A stretch of DNA of 64,000 nt from Gordius sp. MW1 (GCA_964036665.1 OZ038530.1:17444001-17508000), one strand, 5' to 3'. Shown: positions 39,201 to 49,400, numbered from the stretch's first letter. Notes: a model not told the origin generated them from the sequence alone. Program-made: numbers and translations.

Positions 39201-42200
39201 TGGACACAAAAACTTCCAAGGGAGGTAACAGGTATCTTAACATGCATAGGAGAAGAAAAGTCTCTGGCACATTTGGCTGAGGTGGCAGACAAGATCTACG
39301 AGACATATACGGCCAACAGCGTAGCTTCCATAGCAAACCCTCAAACGAGCCAACCAAACGAGGTCCAAGAACTGGTAAAAATGGTCACACAGTTGGAATT
39401 GAAAGTAAACCAGCTGGTCAATCAGCCACCACAAAGTAGAAAGGTTTGGAGATTCCCAAGCAGATCACGGTCAACATCAAGACACCGTCGAGAAGAAATT
39501 TGTTGGTATCACCACAAGTTCAAGGGTAACGCTCAAAAATGCACACAACCATGCGCATTTACCTCAAACTCCCAGTCAAAAAACTAACTGACCTTTCCAT
39601 TCAGGCGACTTCCGGAAACGGTCATAAACCAAGTCGCCTATTCTACATCATTGATCGTACGTCAGGACATAAGTTTTTGATTGACACAGGAGCTGACGTG
39701 TCCCTCATTCCAAGACCCGTCAATTCACCTAAGGTACCAAATGGTCCAGTATTGCAGGCGGCCAATAATAGCAATATCTCTACCTATGGACAAAAGATGT
39801 TGTCCCTCAATCTAGGTCTGAGACGCCCAATACAGTGGTTATTTCTGATCGCCGAGGTACACACCCCTATCATTGGAGCCGACCTCTTGCACCAATACAA
39901 CATCATCGTAGATGTCAAAAACCAGCGATAATTGATGGTCTGACTCACGTAACTTCAAAAGGGATTTCCACCCATCATCAAACGTTAGGAATCCGCATAG
40001 CTCTCTCGAGTCAGGACTCTAAGTTGGAATCTGTGATCAACAACTTTCCATCACTCCTAACTCCTTTAAATTTCACCCAACAAATTTCAACCAACGACAT
40101 TTTTCACCACATAGCAACAAAAGGGCCGGCACAATACGCACGTCCAAGGCGGCTTACTGCTGAAAAACTTAATGTTGCTAAGAAAGAATTTGAATATATG
40201 TTGGAACTGGGAATCATAAGAAAATCTAAAAGCAACTGGGCGGCACCAATACATTTGGCTGCTAAAAAATCAGGTGACTGGCGTCCGTGTGGAGATTATA
40301 GAGCCTTGAACAAAGTCACCGTACCAGACAGATACCCAATTCCTCACATTCACGATTTCACAGCTAACCTTCACGGAAAAGCAATTTTTTCCAAGCTGGA
40401 TTTATTGGAGCCTACCATCACATCCCGGTAGCCCCGGACGACATCTGTAAAACAGCCGTGACGACACCATTCGGTCTTTACGAATTCACGAGGATGCCGT
40501 TTGGTCTAAAAAATGCAGCCCATACGTTCCAAAGATTCATAGACGAAGTTTTGCGAGGACTGAATTACGCCTACGCGTACATCGACGATGTACTCATAGC
40601 AAGCGGTTCAGAAGAGGAACACGAGGTACATCTAAAGACCGTCTTGCAACGACTCCAAAAGTACGACCTCAGGATCAACCCTGCAAAATGTCAATTTGGA
40701 GTGCGGGAATTAGAGTTCCTAGGTCACAAAGTTTCGGCCACAGGTATTTTTCCTTTACCAGAGAAGATTGAGGCTATTAAAAACTTTGCGACGCCAGTTT
40801 CATGTAAACAACTCCGAAGATTCTTAGGCATGATCAACTTCTATCGAAGATTTCTGCCCAATATTGCTCAAATCCTAAATCCGTTGACAGACATACTAAA
40901 GAATCCGCAAAAATCTATAGCGTTCAACAAACTTCAGGAAGAAGCTTTCGAAAAAGCAAAATCCGCTCTAATCACTTTTACCAAGCTAAATTTTTTGAAC
41001 ACCAGTCCAGAAACCCAAATTACACTAACAACAGACGCCTCTAATTCAGCAGTCGGTGCGGTATTACAACAAACAATGGCCGGAGAGACTACACCAATAG
41101 CATTTTTCTCTGCTAAACTTCAACCAACACAATCACGATACAGTACATTTGGTCGTGAGCTTCTCGCCATTTACCTAGCAATCAAGCATTTTCGACACAT
41201 CCTGGAAGGCCGAATATTTACCGTGTACACCGACCACAAACCACTCACATACGCCTTTGACGCTAAGCCTGATAAGTACTCTCCGAGAGAGATACGACAG
41301 CTCGACCCAATCTCACAATATACCACTGACATTCGCTTCATTAAAGGCGAAGGAAACACAGTAGCAGATGCTCTATCTCGGATAGGAGTAGACGCGGTAA
41401 ATCTTCCAAAAATGCCAGAATTAGACGACATTAGCAAGCACCAAAAAAACGACAAGTCTTTGGAAGGTTTAGAAGATACTACTTCACTAAAACTACAAGT
41501 ATTACCCATCCCAGGGTCAGATAACAAAATCCTTTGCGATTTGTCGACTACTAAACCTCGACCGGTCATACCTGACGCACTGAGGAGAACAGTTTTTGAC
41601 CATTTTCACTCGTTATCACACCCAGGAGTTCGATCCACCCTAAAGCTCATCACTAGTCGCGTAGTCTGGCCATCTACTAACAAGGACGTCACTAACTGGG
41701 CAAGAACATGCATAAGATGTCAACGTTGTAAAGTACACCGACACACCATTACGAAACCAGGTACTTTTAAACAACCCGATGCCAGATTCGCTCATGTCCA
41801 CTTGGATGTAGTAGGACCACTACCACCCTCCAACGGGTTCACTCACATGCTAACGGCAGTTGATCGTTTCTCGAGATGGCCCATGGCCATACCACTTAAA
41901 GAAACATCCGCCGAAGTTATCGCGGACAAATTTATCAAGAACTGGGTGGCAAATTATGGGGTTCCGAGTACAGTTACCACAGATAGGGGATCCCAGTTTC
42001 AGTCACAGCTTTTTAGAGAGTTCGCGAATATTTTAGGATGCGAACACATCAAAACTACAGCTTACCACCCGTCCGCAAACGGGTTAGTCGAACGTTTCCA
42101 CCGGCAGTTAAAGGCTTCGTTAAAAGCCGCAGGAAACACAAAATGGAGTGAAGTTCTTCCCTTTGTCCTATTAGGTATCCGCACAACCATCAAAGAAGAC

Positions 42201-45200
42201 ATTGGTCTCACGCCGGCGGAAGTGCTATACGGGACTAACTTAAGTCTCCCAGGAGATTATTTTTCACAAGAAACAACGCAACAATCAGCAGAACAAGTAC
42301 ATCAATTCGTCAAGAAGTTGAGAGAAGCGATGATGGCGTCGCCGTACCCCGTGCCACACCACCATGGAGAAACAAAAGAACAGGTAAATCGGTACCTGTG
42401 GGAAACACCGCAAGTGTTTGTCAGAAATGATACAGTACGCAAACCACTCACCCCACCCTACGATGGGCCCTTCAAAGTCTTACTTCGTAGACCAAAGTAC
42501 TTTATAATCGAGAAAAATGGAAAAAAGGACTCCATATCAATCGACCGATTGAAGCCCGCTTATGTAGAAAGCAAGAAACCGGTACATAATCAAGAAACCT
42601 CCCTCAAGAAACCTATTTCACAAGAACCAGAGCAGGAACAACAACCAGTCAAAACCACTCGCAGAGGAAGACATGTCCATTGGCCCAAAAGACTTTGCCA
42701 ATACAAGTGATACACAGGCGAGATGGTGTCCACCTAATCGATCGTATAGTGTTACTCCAAACAATCTAGGGGGAGAATATCTGTAGCGACATAAACATGG
42801 AGAATGTAACAAGTCGACGAAAGACAGATGTTTTGATTATCTCCTGACATTTGGATTGCATCATTTTTCATCATCACACTTCGCTAAAAATCGCTATTAT
42901 TAATCTAAAAATTTAAATAAAATATCGCGAATCTTAAACACATATCATCCTATCTTTTCTTTGAGATTATCACTTCTTTCGCATATATTTCTGTATTTGT
43001 AGTTTAATCGTCGAAATAAAATATAGTAGTATACAAAATACAACAGGGTCGACTAAGATAAGCAGACCTAAACACCTTTGGTATGATTATGTTTAGTCGA
43101 CTAAATACAAAGGTCGACCAAACAAAACCCAGTCGTTTTTACAACACTACTCGTCATTTAAAACATCGATTTAAATCTAATGGTAGAAATTCGGAATTCA
43201 ACTACTTTTTGTTTTTTAGAAAGTTAGGTAGATGAGTAAAGCAGAAATGTTTAAAATATTCATTTGACATAAAATTTTTTCGACATTTTATAAGAGTCTA
43301 TAACAAGGCTATGGGGTGGCAGGGAGGGACGGCTGCCTCCCCCCCCCCTCCCACTAGAACCAGAAATTCATAAAAATCTAATATAATTGGCTTAAATTTT
43401 AAAAATTACTATTTTAGCCCTCGCTAAAGCATAATTGTCCCTCGTTCCAATCCTGGCTTCACCCACGAATTCGAAATGAACACTTTACTTTATGCTTCAC
43501 GCTCTCGATTATGTTCCCCATAGTATACTTGATTAAAATAGTCAGTAAACTGCGTATATTGAATAATGACCGTGAGAGATGTGAAATTATTTGGGAAGAA
43601 ATAGGAAATATTTTAAGTCTTACAAATTGGTATTAGGTTATGTCCAAGTTATTTCTAGTCATACATAACTACATAGACAGCTCATGTCTAATATTACTTA
43701 TGGGAACATGTGTACCATTAAATCCACCATTTTGAATTTGGGAATCTCCCATGTCTTTCTGCAAATCAGAAAAAGTGAATCTACCTTCCTCATTAGTTAA
43801 TAAATAAAAACAAATATAGATGGCACTGAATTGCTTTAACATCACATCATCACAGTTTTAATTTTTATGAATTGCTTAAATGATATATATTTTAAAATGC
43901 TATTATTTTTAACGTTTAACAAGTTCAACAATTTTACGTTTAAAAACATTTTATTTACCAAAGTCACTATACCTTTCCTTGTTTGTGCACATTTAAAAAT
44001 GGCAGATACGTTAATGGCCTTCTATATTGTCTATTTTTGTAATGGCAGATACGTTAATGGCCTTCTATATTGTCTATTTTTGTAGTTCCTTGTCTAAACA
44101 TTCCATACCCTTTTGATCAAACAAAGACTTGGTATTCTTGTAGTAGCCAAATGAAATTATAAATGTTTTTGGGATACTTGACCACTTTTAAAAGATCTTT
44201 TAGATGATTTTATATTAGAATAGTTTATGTTTATTATTTGACGCATTTTGTTTTATGTATTTATTTTATAAGATCAAATTTTCGGATTTTTAATCAATAA
44301 TTTTTTTGAATTTTAAAATATTTTTATACAAAACACTTTATTTTTAAATTGATAAGTCGGTGGCGTTTTTTTCGTCGGTCGATATCGATACGTGCTTGAG
44401 GAAAGAAGTGGATATGGACTGTAAAACACCCTCCAACCCTGAAGGCTTACAAACGGGTTATGGCATACCCAAAGGTTGAATGCTTTTAGATATTGATGTC
44501 TCACTTAGTTTGTGGTTTTAGTGGTAATAAATGACATAAAATAGTGTTATTTCTATTACATTTTTTCGCAAAGTAGCAATTAAAATAAATATTTGTGGTC
44601 AAATATGGAAAATTATGTGATACCGGTAAAAACGTATTTTCAAATTCTAGTTAGTATGTCTTTTTGAATTTGTGTGTCTCTCGCTATCTAACAATTTTAA
44701 CCCACTATCTTATGCGAAAGATTGTAAAACACTTAAATACCGAGCTATTGCTCAATCTAAATTTTTATCCCCATAGTAGCTTCCTGTTCCGCCACTTTTG
44801 GCAAGAAAGCATTGGCTTTTTTTTTAATCGATAGGAAAGAGATCCTCCAAAGCCGAATACTCACCAAACTTATTTTACGTCAAAAATCGGCATAGCGAAA
44901 TATTATAAATCTTAACTCAGACACATGGCCCTTGACCAATTTGATGAATAGTTTTATATTTATATTAATTTATGCTCGTATATCGTATATTTTATGGATC
45001 ATTTTTACCTAATTAAAGCATTTTAGTTAGAAAAAAATATGGCAAAGTTTAAAAATAAATGCTTGAAAATATATTTTTGTAATTTTTGGTCCTTTTAATG
45101 CATGCTTACTTCTCAATTTGTTATTTAGACTTATATTCATTTTTTATTATATGATAGGTGAGGCTCTGGATATATATGAGATCGTTGAAAAAACCGAAGG

Positions 45201-45261
45201 TACTTTAGAAACCACCCTGTGTTCAAATTCGGATTATCATGCTGCAGTAGCTTCACAATAA
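24286..45261 (+). CDS. polg: DNA polymerase gamma catalytic subunit (POLG), 17 exons
   Basis: Replicates and proofreads mitochondrial DNA. Exons: 24286-24622, 24662-24803, 24840-25015, 25529-25855, 26222-26416, 27292-27436, 28263-28668, 29225-29579, 30386-30538 (with a likely 33-bp intron 30457-30489), 30727-31112, 32556-32837, 33551-33719, 34374-34577, 35260-35501, 36118-36303, 44357-44474, 45158-45261. With that intron removed they give 3894 nt, 1297 residues (human 1239). Exonuclease motifs: IFDVEVCL (Asp137, Glu139), GHNVGYDR (Asp207), [13 protein letters not shown]. Polymerase motifs: [36 protein letters not shown]. Each junction keeps phase and family alignment, e.g. KPGWTRY across the 39-bp intron and WYSWC across the 36-bp one. 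The segment between ATKG and WYGGSE is about 30 residues shorter than in human. Exons 9-10 are the weak part. The N terminus has basic residues, fitting mitochondrial import. AATAAA at 45335-45340. Confidence 0.95.
24623..24661 (+). other. 39-bp intron of POLG
   Basis: GTGATA...TATAG. Removing it joins codon bases C and CT to give Pro, producing PGWTRY as in other POLG proteins; leaving it in gives a stop after DNIL. Confidence 0.9.
24804..24839 (+). other. 36-bp intron of POLG
   Basis: GTATTT...TTTTTAG. Removing it gives KYWYSWCNP, matching the POLG motif AWYSWC; an in-frame TAG otherwise follows. Confidence 0.92.
25886..26135 (+). mobile_element. Hairpin-ended non-autonomous repeat, short copy B, in POLG intron 4
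   Basis: Starts AATTGACATGCAATTTTTTGG then GGTTGTCCGTCCTGTCC, continues TTGGAAACTTATGCTTCTGTA and CTCGCCTGAGCCCAAA as at 6.4-6.65 kb, and ends with GCAAATATGCTAAGTTTAT, which is also present near the end of the 56.2-kb copy. It makes up two thirds of this 366-bp intron. Confidence 0.7.
27807..27951. mobile_element. hAT-type MITE, TAGTGTTGTAAAAACGG family, in POLG intron 6
   Basis: Left part ATTGTAAAAACG, right part CAGCCGTTTTACAGCACTA. Internal GTCGACCTCTAGGCTTAG and the inverted half near CCAAAGGCCTATCAAAC. A diverged copy whose left terminus is eroded. Confidence 0.7.
28004..28173. mobile_element. MITE of the GGGCGTAGCC family, in POLG intron 6
   Basis: CATGGGCGTAGGCAGC ... CCTGGCTACGCCGATG ends with G and C runs inside. 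Core reads AAATTTTAGCCATAATTTTA, the reverse complement of the core in the 7596 copy. Confidence 0.85.
28833..28996. mobile_element. MITE of the GGGCGTAGCC family, in POLG intron 7
   Basis: CATGGGCCTAGCCAAG and GCTGGCTACGCCCATG ends; G run at about 28851, C run at about 28957; core TTAAAATTATGGCTAAAATTTC. It fills about 30 percent of the 556-bp intron. Confidence 0.85.
29700..30050 (+). repeat. Dispersed repeat, copy in POLG intron 8
   Basis: Aligns with 43660-44000 in intron 15: CTCATGTCT, CCATTTTGAATTTG, AATCTCCCAT, TCTTTCTG, AGATGGCACT, AAAAACA.TTTAATT-like and TGTGCACATTTAAA-like blocks in the same order. No coding potential and no obvious ends; probably a non-autonomous element duplicated to both introns. 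Confidence 0.65.
30084..30253. mobile_element. MITE of the GGGCGTAGCC family, in POLG intron 8
   Basis: Right end TCTGGCTACGCCCATG is intact, left end ATCAGCCAGGGGGC is partly eroded. Long C runs and the core GCAAAAACCCTTAAT place it in the 3304/23879 subtype, inverted. Confidence 0.8.
30457..30489 (+). other. Candidate 33-bp GC-AG intron in POLG exon 9
   Basis: GCTTTA...GCATAG, in frame with both sides and containing an in-frame TAG. Without it the frame runs AIDLYKKKL then [10 protein letters not shown], which resemble the human blocks AIESLYRKH and NSAIWQTVEE. The alternative is a 66-bp GT-AG intron from 30424, which would remove the LYKKK block. Both keep frame. Confidence 0.45.
31140..31480. 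repeat. GC-rich palindromic repeat in POLG intron 10
   Basis: Two GC-rich ends (CGGCCCGAGCCCGG near 31144; GGCTCGAGCCCCCGGCCC near 31430) in inverted orientation flank an AT-rich centre, ending CAGGGCTC. The CCCGACCCGAGCCC-type ends resemble widespread MITEs of animals. A related scrap, CAGCCCGACCCATGG, occurs at about 33310. Confidence 0.6.
33335..33530 (-). mobile_element. Hairpin-ended non-autonomous repeat, short copy C, in POLG intron 11
   Basis: Reverse complement starts TTAATTGCTATGCAATTTAT, then GGGCTCG, TTGTCCTGTCG, and GGAAACTTATGATTCT, aligning with 25886-25980. It is the minus-strand counterpart of copy B. Confidence 0.7.
35018..35206. mobile_element. hAT-type MITE, TAGTGTTGTAAAAACGG family, in POLG intron 13
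   Basis: Ends TAGTGTAGTAAAAACGGC and GCCGTTTTTACAACACTA; flanks CAATATAT and CAATATAG agree at 7 of 8 bases as a target duplication. Internal GGTCGACCTTTGGC is mirrored in the other half. Confidence 0.85.
35813..36011. mobile_element. hAT-type MITE, TAGTGTTGTAAAAACGG family, in POLG intron 14
   Basis: CTATGTTGCAAAAAACGGC to GCCGTTTTTACAACACTA. The flank AACGTCCAAAAAATG upstream also precedes the copy at 47388, so that copy and this one share more than the element itself. Confidence 0.8.
36360..38105 (-). mobile_element. Hairpin-ended element with internal CCAATGG satellite, copy D, in POLG intron 15
   Basis: Read on the minus strand it begins ATTGCTATGCAATTTATGGG with TTGTCCGTCCG, passes through a satellite whose units contain GGCCAATGG and CCATTGG inverted around T runs (36773-37440 and 37515-37720, unit about 110 bp), then CTATAGGCATTCTCGCCCC, ATAAATTGCATAGCAAATATG and a pyrimidine-rich tract, and ends near a perfect hairpin GGGCC-TTC-GGCCC (36376-36388). 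Copy E at 56175-57825 has the same order on the plus strand. No coding capacity. The terminal hairpin suggests a Helitron-like non-autonomous element, but no TC/CTRR ends were confirmed. Confidence 0.65.
38235..38433 (+). mobile_element. tRNA-derived SINE with 13-bp target duplications
   Basis: GTCGCTTCTGGTA at 38222-38234 is repeated perfectly at 38434-38446. The 5' part has pol III promoter-like boxes: A-like TAGTTAGTATAGGC and B GTTTCGAATCCC. It does not fold as a full tRNA. The 3' part ends in a T-rich then A-rich tail, as expected for target-primed insertion by a LINE. Confidence 0.75.
38469..43045 (+). mobile_element. Ty3/gypsy LTR retrotransposon, nearly whole, young
   Basis: LTRs of 264 bp at 38469-38732 and 42782-43045 begin TGTAGCGACA and end TACAACA, and I count about two differences between them, so insertion is recent. 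Target duplication GGGT on each side. A primer-binding region TTGGTGACCG follows the left LTR and a purine tract CTAGGGGGAGAA precedes the right one. Gag (from about 38754) is of the type with [11 protein letters not shown] and lacks an obvious zinc knuckle. Pol has protease DTGADVSLI, reverse transcriptase [11 protein letters not shown], RNase [12 protein letters not shown], integrase zinc-binding region and core ([31 protein letters not shown]). It looks almost whole; gag and pol lie in different frames with one or two possible breaks. It sits within a MITE in POLG intron 15, in the gene's own orientation. Confidence 0.95.
43310..43467. mobile_element. MITE of the GGGCGTAGCC family, diverged, in POLG intron 15
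   Basis: GGGGTGGCAGGGAGGG, a C run, TTGGCTTAAATTTTAAAAATTA, and CCTGGCTTCACCCACG at the right keep the family layout with several substitutions in the ends, so it is one of the older copies. Confidence 0.7.
43660..44000 (+). repeat. Dispersed repeat, copy in POLG intron 15
   Basis: Homologous to 29700-30050 in intron 8, same orientation, with blocks CTCATGTCTAAT, CCATTTTGAATTTG, AATCTCCCATGTCTTTCTG and TGTGCACATTTAAA. Confidence 0.65.
43999..44084 (+). repeat. 43-bp perfect tandem duplication
   Basis: ATGGCAGATACGTTAATGGC...TTTTTGTA occurs twice in direct succession with no difference, so the duplication is recent. It falls at the end of the dispersed repeat in intron 15, 270 bp before exon 16. 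Confidence 0.95.
44760..44940 (+). mobile_element. Remnant of LINE-like reverse transcriptase family in POLG intron 16
   Basis: The plus-strand reading [20 protein letters not shown] followed by LID.KEIL resembles the family's F.PIA.ETFG....A..FF.EI.R block near the C terminus. Short and stop-containing; the weakest of the five family remnants. Confidence 0.4.
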
Positions 45262-45334
45262 ATTCACACAACGCTCAAATATAGGAAAAACATTTACAAA
45301 ACACAATTTAATAACACAATTTATATCTGTAAAT

Positions 45335-45340
45335 AATAAA
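45335..45340 (+). terminator. POLG polyadenylation signal AATAAA
   Basis: AATAAA 74 bp after the POLG stop codon, on the coding strand. Confidence 0.65.
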
Positions 45341-45724
45341 GAACCCGTTGAAAATTCTTTATTTTTGAAAAATTGTTAGAATATTTGTTCTATTGTGATA
45401 TGTTAAATGAATTTTGTTTATATAATGTCTAAAAAGAGCCAGTTTAAAAAAGAAAAGGTTGTATAGTCTAATTTTAAGTTTTTTAAGCATAATAATAAGT
45501 AGTATGCTTTATAAAAGGCTTCGCATATGTACTAACAAACAACTTTTTATAAAATTTTATCATGGAATAATAGATTCAAAAAGCTAATGTGTCGCGAAAA
45601 AAACCGCCATCTTAAATATAACAGTAATTTTAATGCTGGGTTGTATTAGTCTAAGATAATTGATTAGCTATTTCATAGTCGACAAACCGAAATAAATGCA
45701 AAATTAATAAAAAATTTGATATGT

Positions 45725-45851
45725 TGGTCTCGGATCTTCTTGGTCAACCTCTAGGCTTAGTCGAAATTTGAAAAAACAGACCTGAGTCGACCGTTAATCT
45801 TAGTTAATTCAAAGGTCAACCAAATAAAACCCAGCCGTTTTTACAACACTA
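45725..45851. mobile_element. hAT-type MITE, TAGTGTTGTAAAAACGG family, truncated
   Basis: Right half complete (CCCAGCCGTTTTTACAACACTA); left terminus missing, beginning within the internal GGTCAACCTCTAGGCTTAG. It resembles the copy at 27807 more than the others. Confidence 0.7.
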
Positions 45852-46191
45852 ATAATACTGAGAGAGCATATAAGGTTAGTAAATGACAATTTATAGGTGC
45901 CCTTAACAAATATTTTTGCTGTTGGACTATTATAGCTAATTAAAACTTATTTGTGTAGACGAAGTAGATCGCGTTGAGTAACTATAATATTTAATCCAAC
46001 GCAGATTTCTTTAAATATAAGCGTCATATTTTAATTTATAATAAAGTCCTTGTTAAGTTTACAAATTGTGTTTTTTCACGTTAATACAATTATTAATAAA
46101 TAATTTATGGAGGAAAGGCAATAAATACTAATCAACGCGTTTATTTAACGTACAAAAGGTATCAAATTGAGCATTCGGCTATAATACTGAA

Positions 46192-46307
46192 TAGTGCTGT
46201 AAAAACGGTTTGGTTTTGTTTGGTCGACCCTCGGTTTTAGTCGACTAAACATAAACAGACCAAAACCAAAGGTGACCAAACAAAACTCACCTGTTTTCAC
46301 AACACTA
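46192..46307. mobile_element. hAT-type MITE, TAGTGTTGTAAAAACGG family, short intact copy
   Basis: TAGTGCTGTAAAAACGG to TTTTCACAACACTA with a perfect 8-bp target duplication ATACTGAA at 46184-46191 and 46308-46315. At 116 bp it is almost pure inverted repeat. It lies about 100 bp beyond the MLYCD stop codon. Confidence 0.92.
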
Positions 46308-46409
46308 ATACTGAATCGATCGAGTGTGTGACGTGTAACCAAAAATCTCCCCACCCACTCTAAAATTAAATTTCCGAACGGGGGGGAGGGCTCGGGACAA
46401 AATAAAATG

Positions 46410-49400
46410 TTATTTGAAATTAAGACGTTCTGCCGTAAGATTCGAAGTTGGAATTAGCTTTGCAGTCATGTATTGCACGCTATTTTCTTCGATATCATCG
46501 AGGAAATAACGATAATTTATCATCATGCCGCATGAGTTATCCAAACCCCGACCAGATGGATCTGCCATCCAATTGAGGCGCCAAAAGGAGGCTCCATTTC
46601 GAAAGTGAAAATTCGCTTGTATATATAGAATGCGAATTGCAAAAAACTCCATTATAATAAGCTACAAGCATTAGACTTCAAAATTGTTAAATAGGTAATT
46701 TTTCCCCAAAAATCCATTTTAATAGGCATTTGAACTAAAAGTTACTCAATAGGCATGAGCCGAGTAAATTTATAAGCTTTACACTAATAAGTGACAATCG
46801 AAACTGTTAAAAACAATTTTCTAATAAAACTTAATTTCATTTGAAGTTATAAACATCATGTAACGATTAAAGCATGTTTAATTGCTTTTAACTATCAGCC
46901 AATGATAGGTCTAGTTGCTGTTATGGAATGTTACAAAAACCATACAAGAATTGTAAGTTTAAAGCCAAGTGCTTGCTTATGTTAATCATGAAACGTTGCC
47001 TTAATGAGCACAACTATTATGGCGTACAAATTTACCCTAACAACGGGTACACCCTTCCCTTGGCATAAAATTTGTTCACCAACCAAAATCTTCACCCAAA
47101 GCCATCAAATAAAGCCAGTCAATCTATTGTAATAATTTAAATATGTGATTACCGACGTTATTAAGGGCGTGGCCATCACCAGTCTTAAAGTCGTATATGT
47201 AATGGGCGCACAATTTCGTGAGGGGATTTTCCAAATTTTGCCTCAACAAGGCATATTTGGGGTCGTGGGCCCATGCGTTAGTGGGATCTGCTAGAGTAGA
47301 GCTAAAAGTGCCCCAGAATGATTCCATAGCCGAGATTTGAGGTGTGTCTATATCTATAACGTCCAAAAAATGTTTCGTAGTTCTTTCTAGTGTTGTAAAA
47401 ACGGCTGGGTTTAGACGTCCTTTAGTTTTAGTCGATTCATAAGGTTTGTTGGTCTGTTTTTCCTATTGGAATAAAGAGCCCAAACGTTTTGGGTCAAATC
47501 AATGGTGTTTATGTTAAGTCGACTAAAACCGAAGGTCGACCAAACAAAATCCAGCCGTTTTTACCACACTTGTTAGAACGTCCAAAAATTCTACCTTTTT
47601 ATAGCTAAAATGTGTTATGCTACGAAAGCAATGTTTAAAATTTGGTGGTGCCATAATTTTTAAGAAATCCCTAGTCTATTTTAATGAATTATATTATAAT
47701 CCAAAAGTCTAAGTCGACCGGTAGAGGAAAAGTTAGTCAAAAAAGCTAAAAAACGTGCAATTTTTTATAATTTAAAAGCTTTTTTAAAGGAGATATTCTG
47801 AAATCAATTTTTAAACGAATTATTAATCATTCTGTCTAGATAACTCTATTATATTATGCAGTTTTCGCATCATAAAATAAAGGTGTGAAATTAACAAATT
47901 GAATATCATACAACAGCCAACGATCAAGCAAACCTTTTTCTTCACGAATAGCTGGCTGATTGAATTTTAAAGGAAAATGTTCGGCTATAGTGGTCATAAT
48001 TGAAGGTGTAAAGATACGTTTGAGCAGCGTAACTAAATTAATAAGCGGAATGTAGAAGAATTAAATCATTCAATTGCACATTTGCAAATGGCTCTCAATT
48101 CGAGGAGTCAGATAGACCCCAAACGTAACCCATTTTATAAATCATTAGTTATTTTGATTTAGAGTCTACTCTTTAAATCATTTTATAAAATAATTGAAAT
48201 TTAATAAGAATTAATATAGATTATAAAAGCGCATAGCGTCATGTAAAGTAAATGTTATGGTTAAAATAAGTTTTCTCTACAAGCCTAAATAAATTTGGGA
48301 ATATACAAAATTATTAAAGAGACCTTCTGGTGAGGATTGGGCAGTGGGGTCGTTTATGACGGTCATGGCTTGTAGAAACCACTTTTTGAAGCCGGGTATC
48401 GGCGAGAGGCTAGAAAATTTTTGCACATTTGGAAATTCTTTCTTAAGCTTGGCTGTTACTTTTTTGATGAGGTAATTTCCTAATTCTACATTCTGTAAAC
48501 CTGTGGCCCAATAAAATCCATATATACAACGTTAAATAGTAAAGACAATTCTGATAATAACTTTTAAATCTAAAAAATACTAATAAAAACATACTAACTA
48601 CATGGGAAAAGTTTAATACAGTAGAATTTGGCTCAATTTTGAAATTTAGATACATTTATGTATATTTTACACCTTAAAAATTTTAATAAATACTAAATGA
48701 TGTTTCTACAATATTTGGCTGTAATGACCATACTTTCACAGGATTGTTTAACTATAAATTAGGCTAAATTGACTTATTTTGTTAATTCATTTTAAGACTT
48801 GCTTGTTAGAAGTTTATTGAAAAATGTAAAAAAAACCTTTTTGTGTTGAAGAGATGGAGTAGAATATGGCTGTATCAAATGTTGATGGATCTTCTAATGG
48901 AGTGAGTGCCAGGGGTGTTGTAGGCTCAGCTGGCAGTGAATTAAATCTTGGGTGTGATACGATGGTCTATTGATAAATAGATTATTAAAACCTTTTTATT
49001 TTTTTCCTCTTAAAATAAGGTTAAATAGCTAGCATTATAGTGTTATAACTAGAGCTGTTAAAGGAATTAGTTCCTTGGAACTAGTTAGGTTACTTTTTAA
49101 AATAAAGAACTGGAACTGGAATTAGTTCCTTTTTTTTCTCAATTTATCGCAAAAGGAACTACTTACAAGTTCCTTTTGCCAATTTCAATTTGCATTAAAA
49201 ATTTTTAAATTAATTTATTGTTTAGTATTTTATTCACGGTAGTGTTTGTTAAATAAATCTTTCGACTTATGGTAATTTATATAAAGTTCATTTCCTTTAA
49301 TTGGTTTTTAATTCTTATCATAGTCCTAGTAATAGTAAGTTTATAGATATTAAATATATAATCTTTTGATTTTATATATGAGTGAATTTTATTTGGAGAC

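Larger units (their letters stand above)
38163..43149. mobile_element. hAT-type MITE split by a SINE and an LTR element, in POLG intron 15
   Basis: Left end TAGTGTTGTGAAAACGGC at 38163 and right end CGTTTTTACAACACTA at 43149. Flanks CTTGTCAG and CTCGTCAT agree at 6 of 8 bases as an eroded target duplication. The MITE body is interrupted by the SINE (38235-38433) and by the Ty3/gypsy element (38469-43045), so it is the oldest of the three. Confidence 0.8.

Noticed and set aside
24286-45261. A variant genetic code reading TAG or TAA as sense, suggested by stops within conserved POLG blocks
   Set aside because: Each stop is removed by a GT-AG intron that also restores family spacing, and the genes end in normal stops.
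47934-48032. Exon 8 of MLYCD as part of an unrelated gene
   Set aside because: Its phase fits both neighbours exactly and [12 protein letters not shown] can be aligned with FTDSECKEISEI of human MLYCD, although the match is weak.
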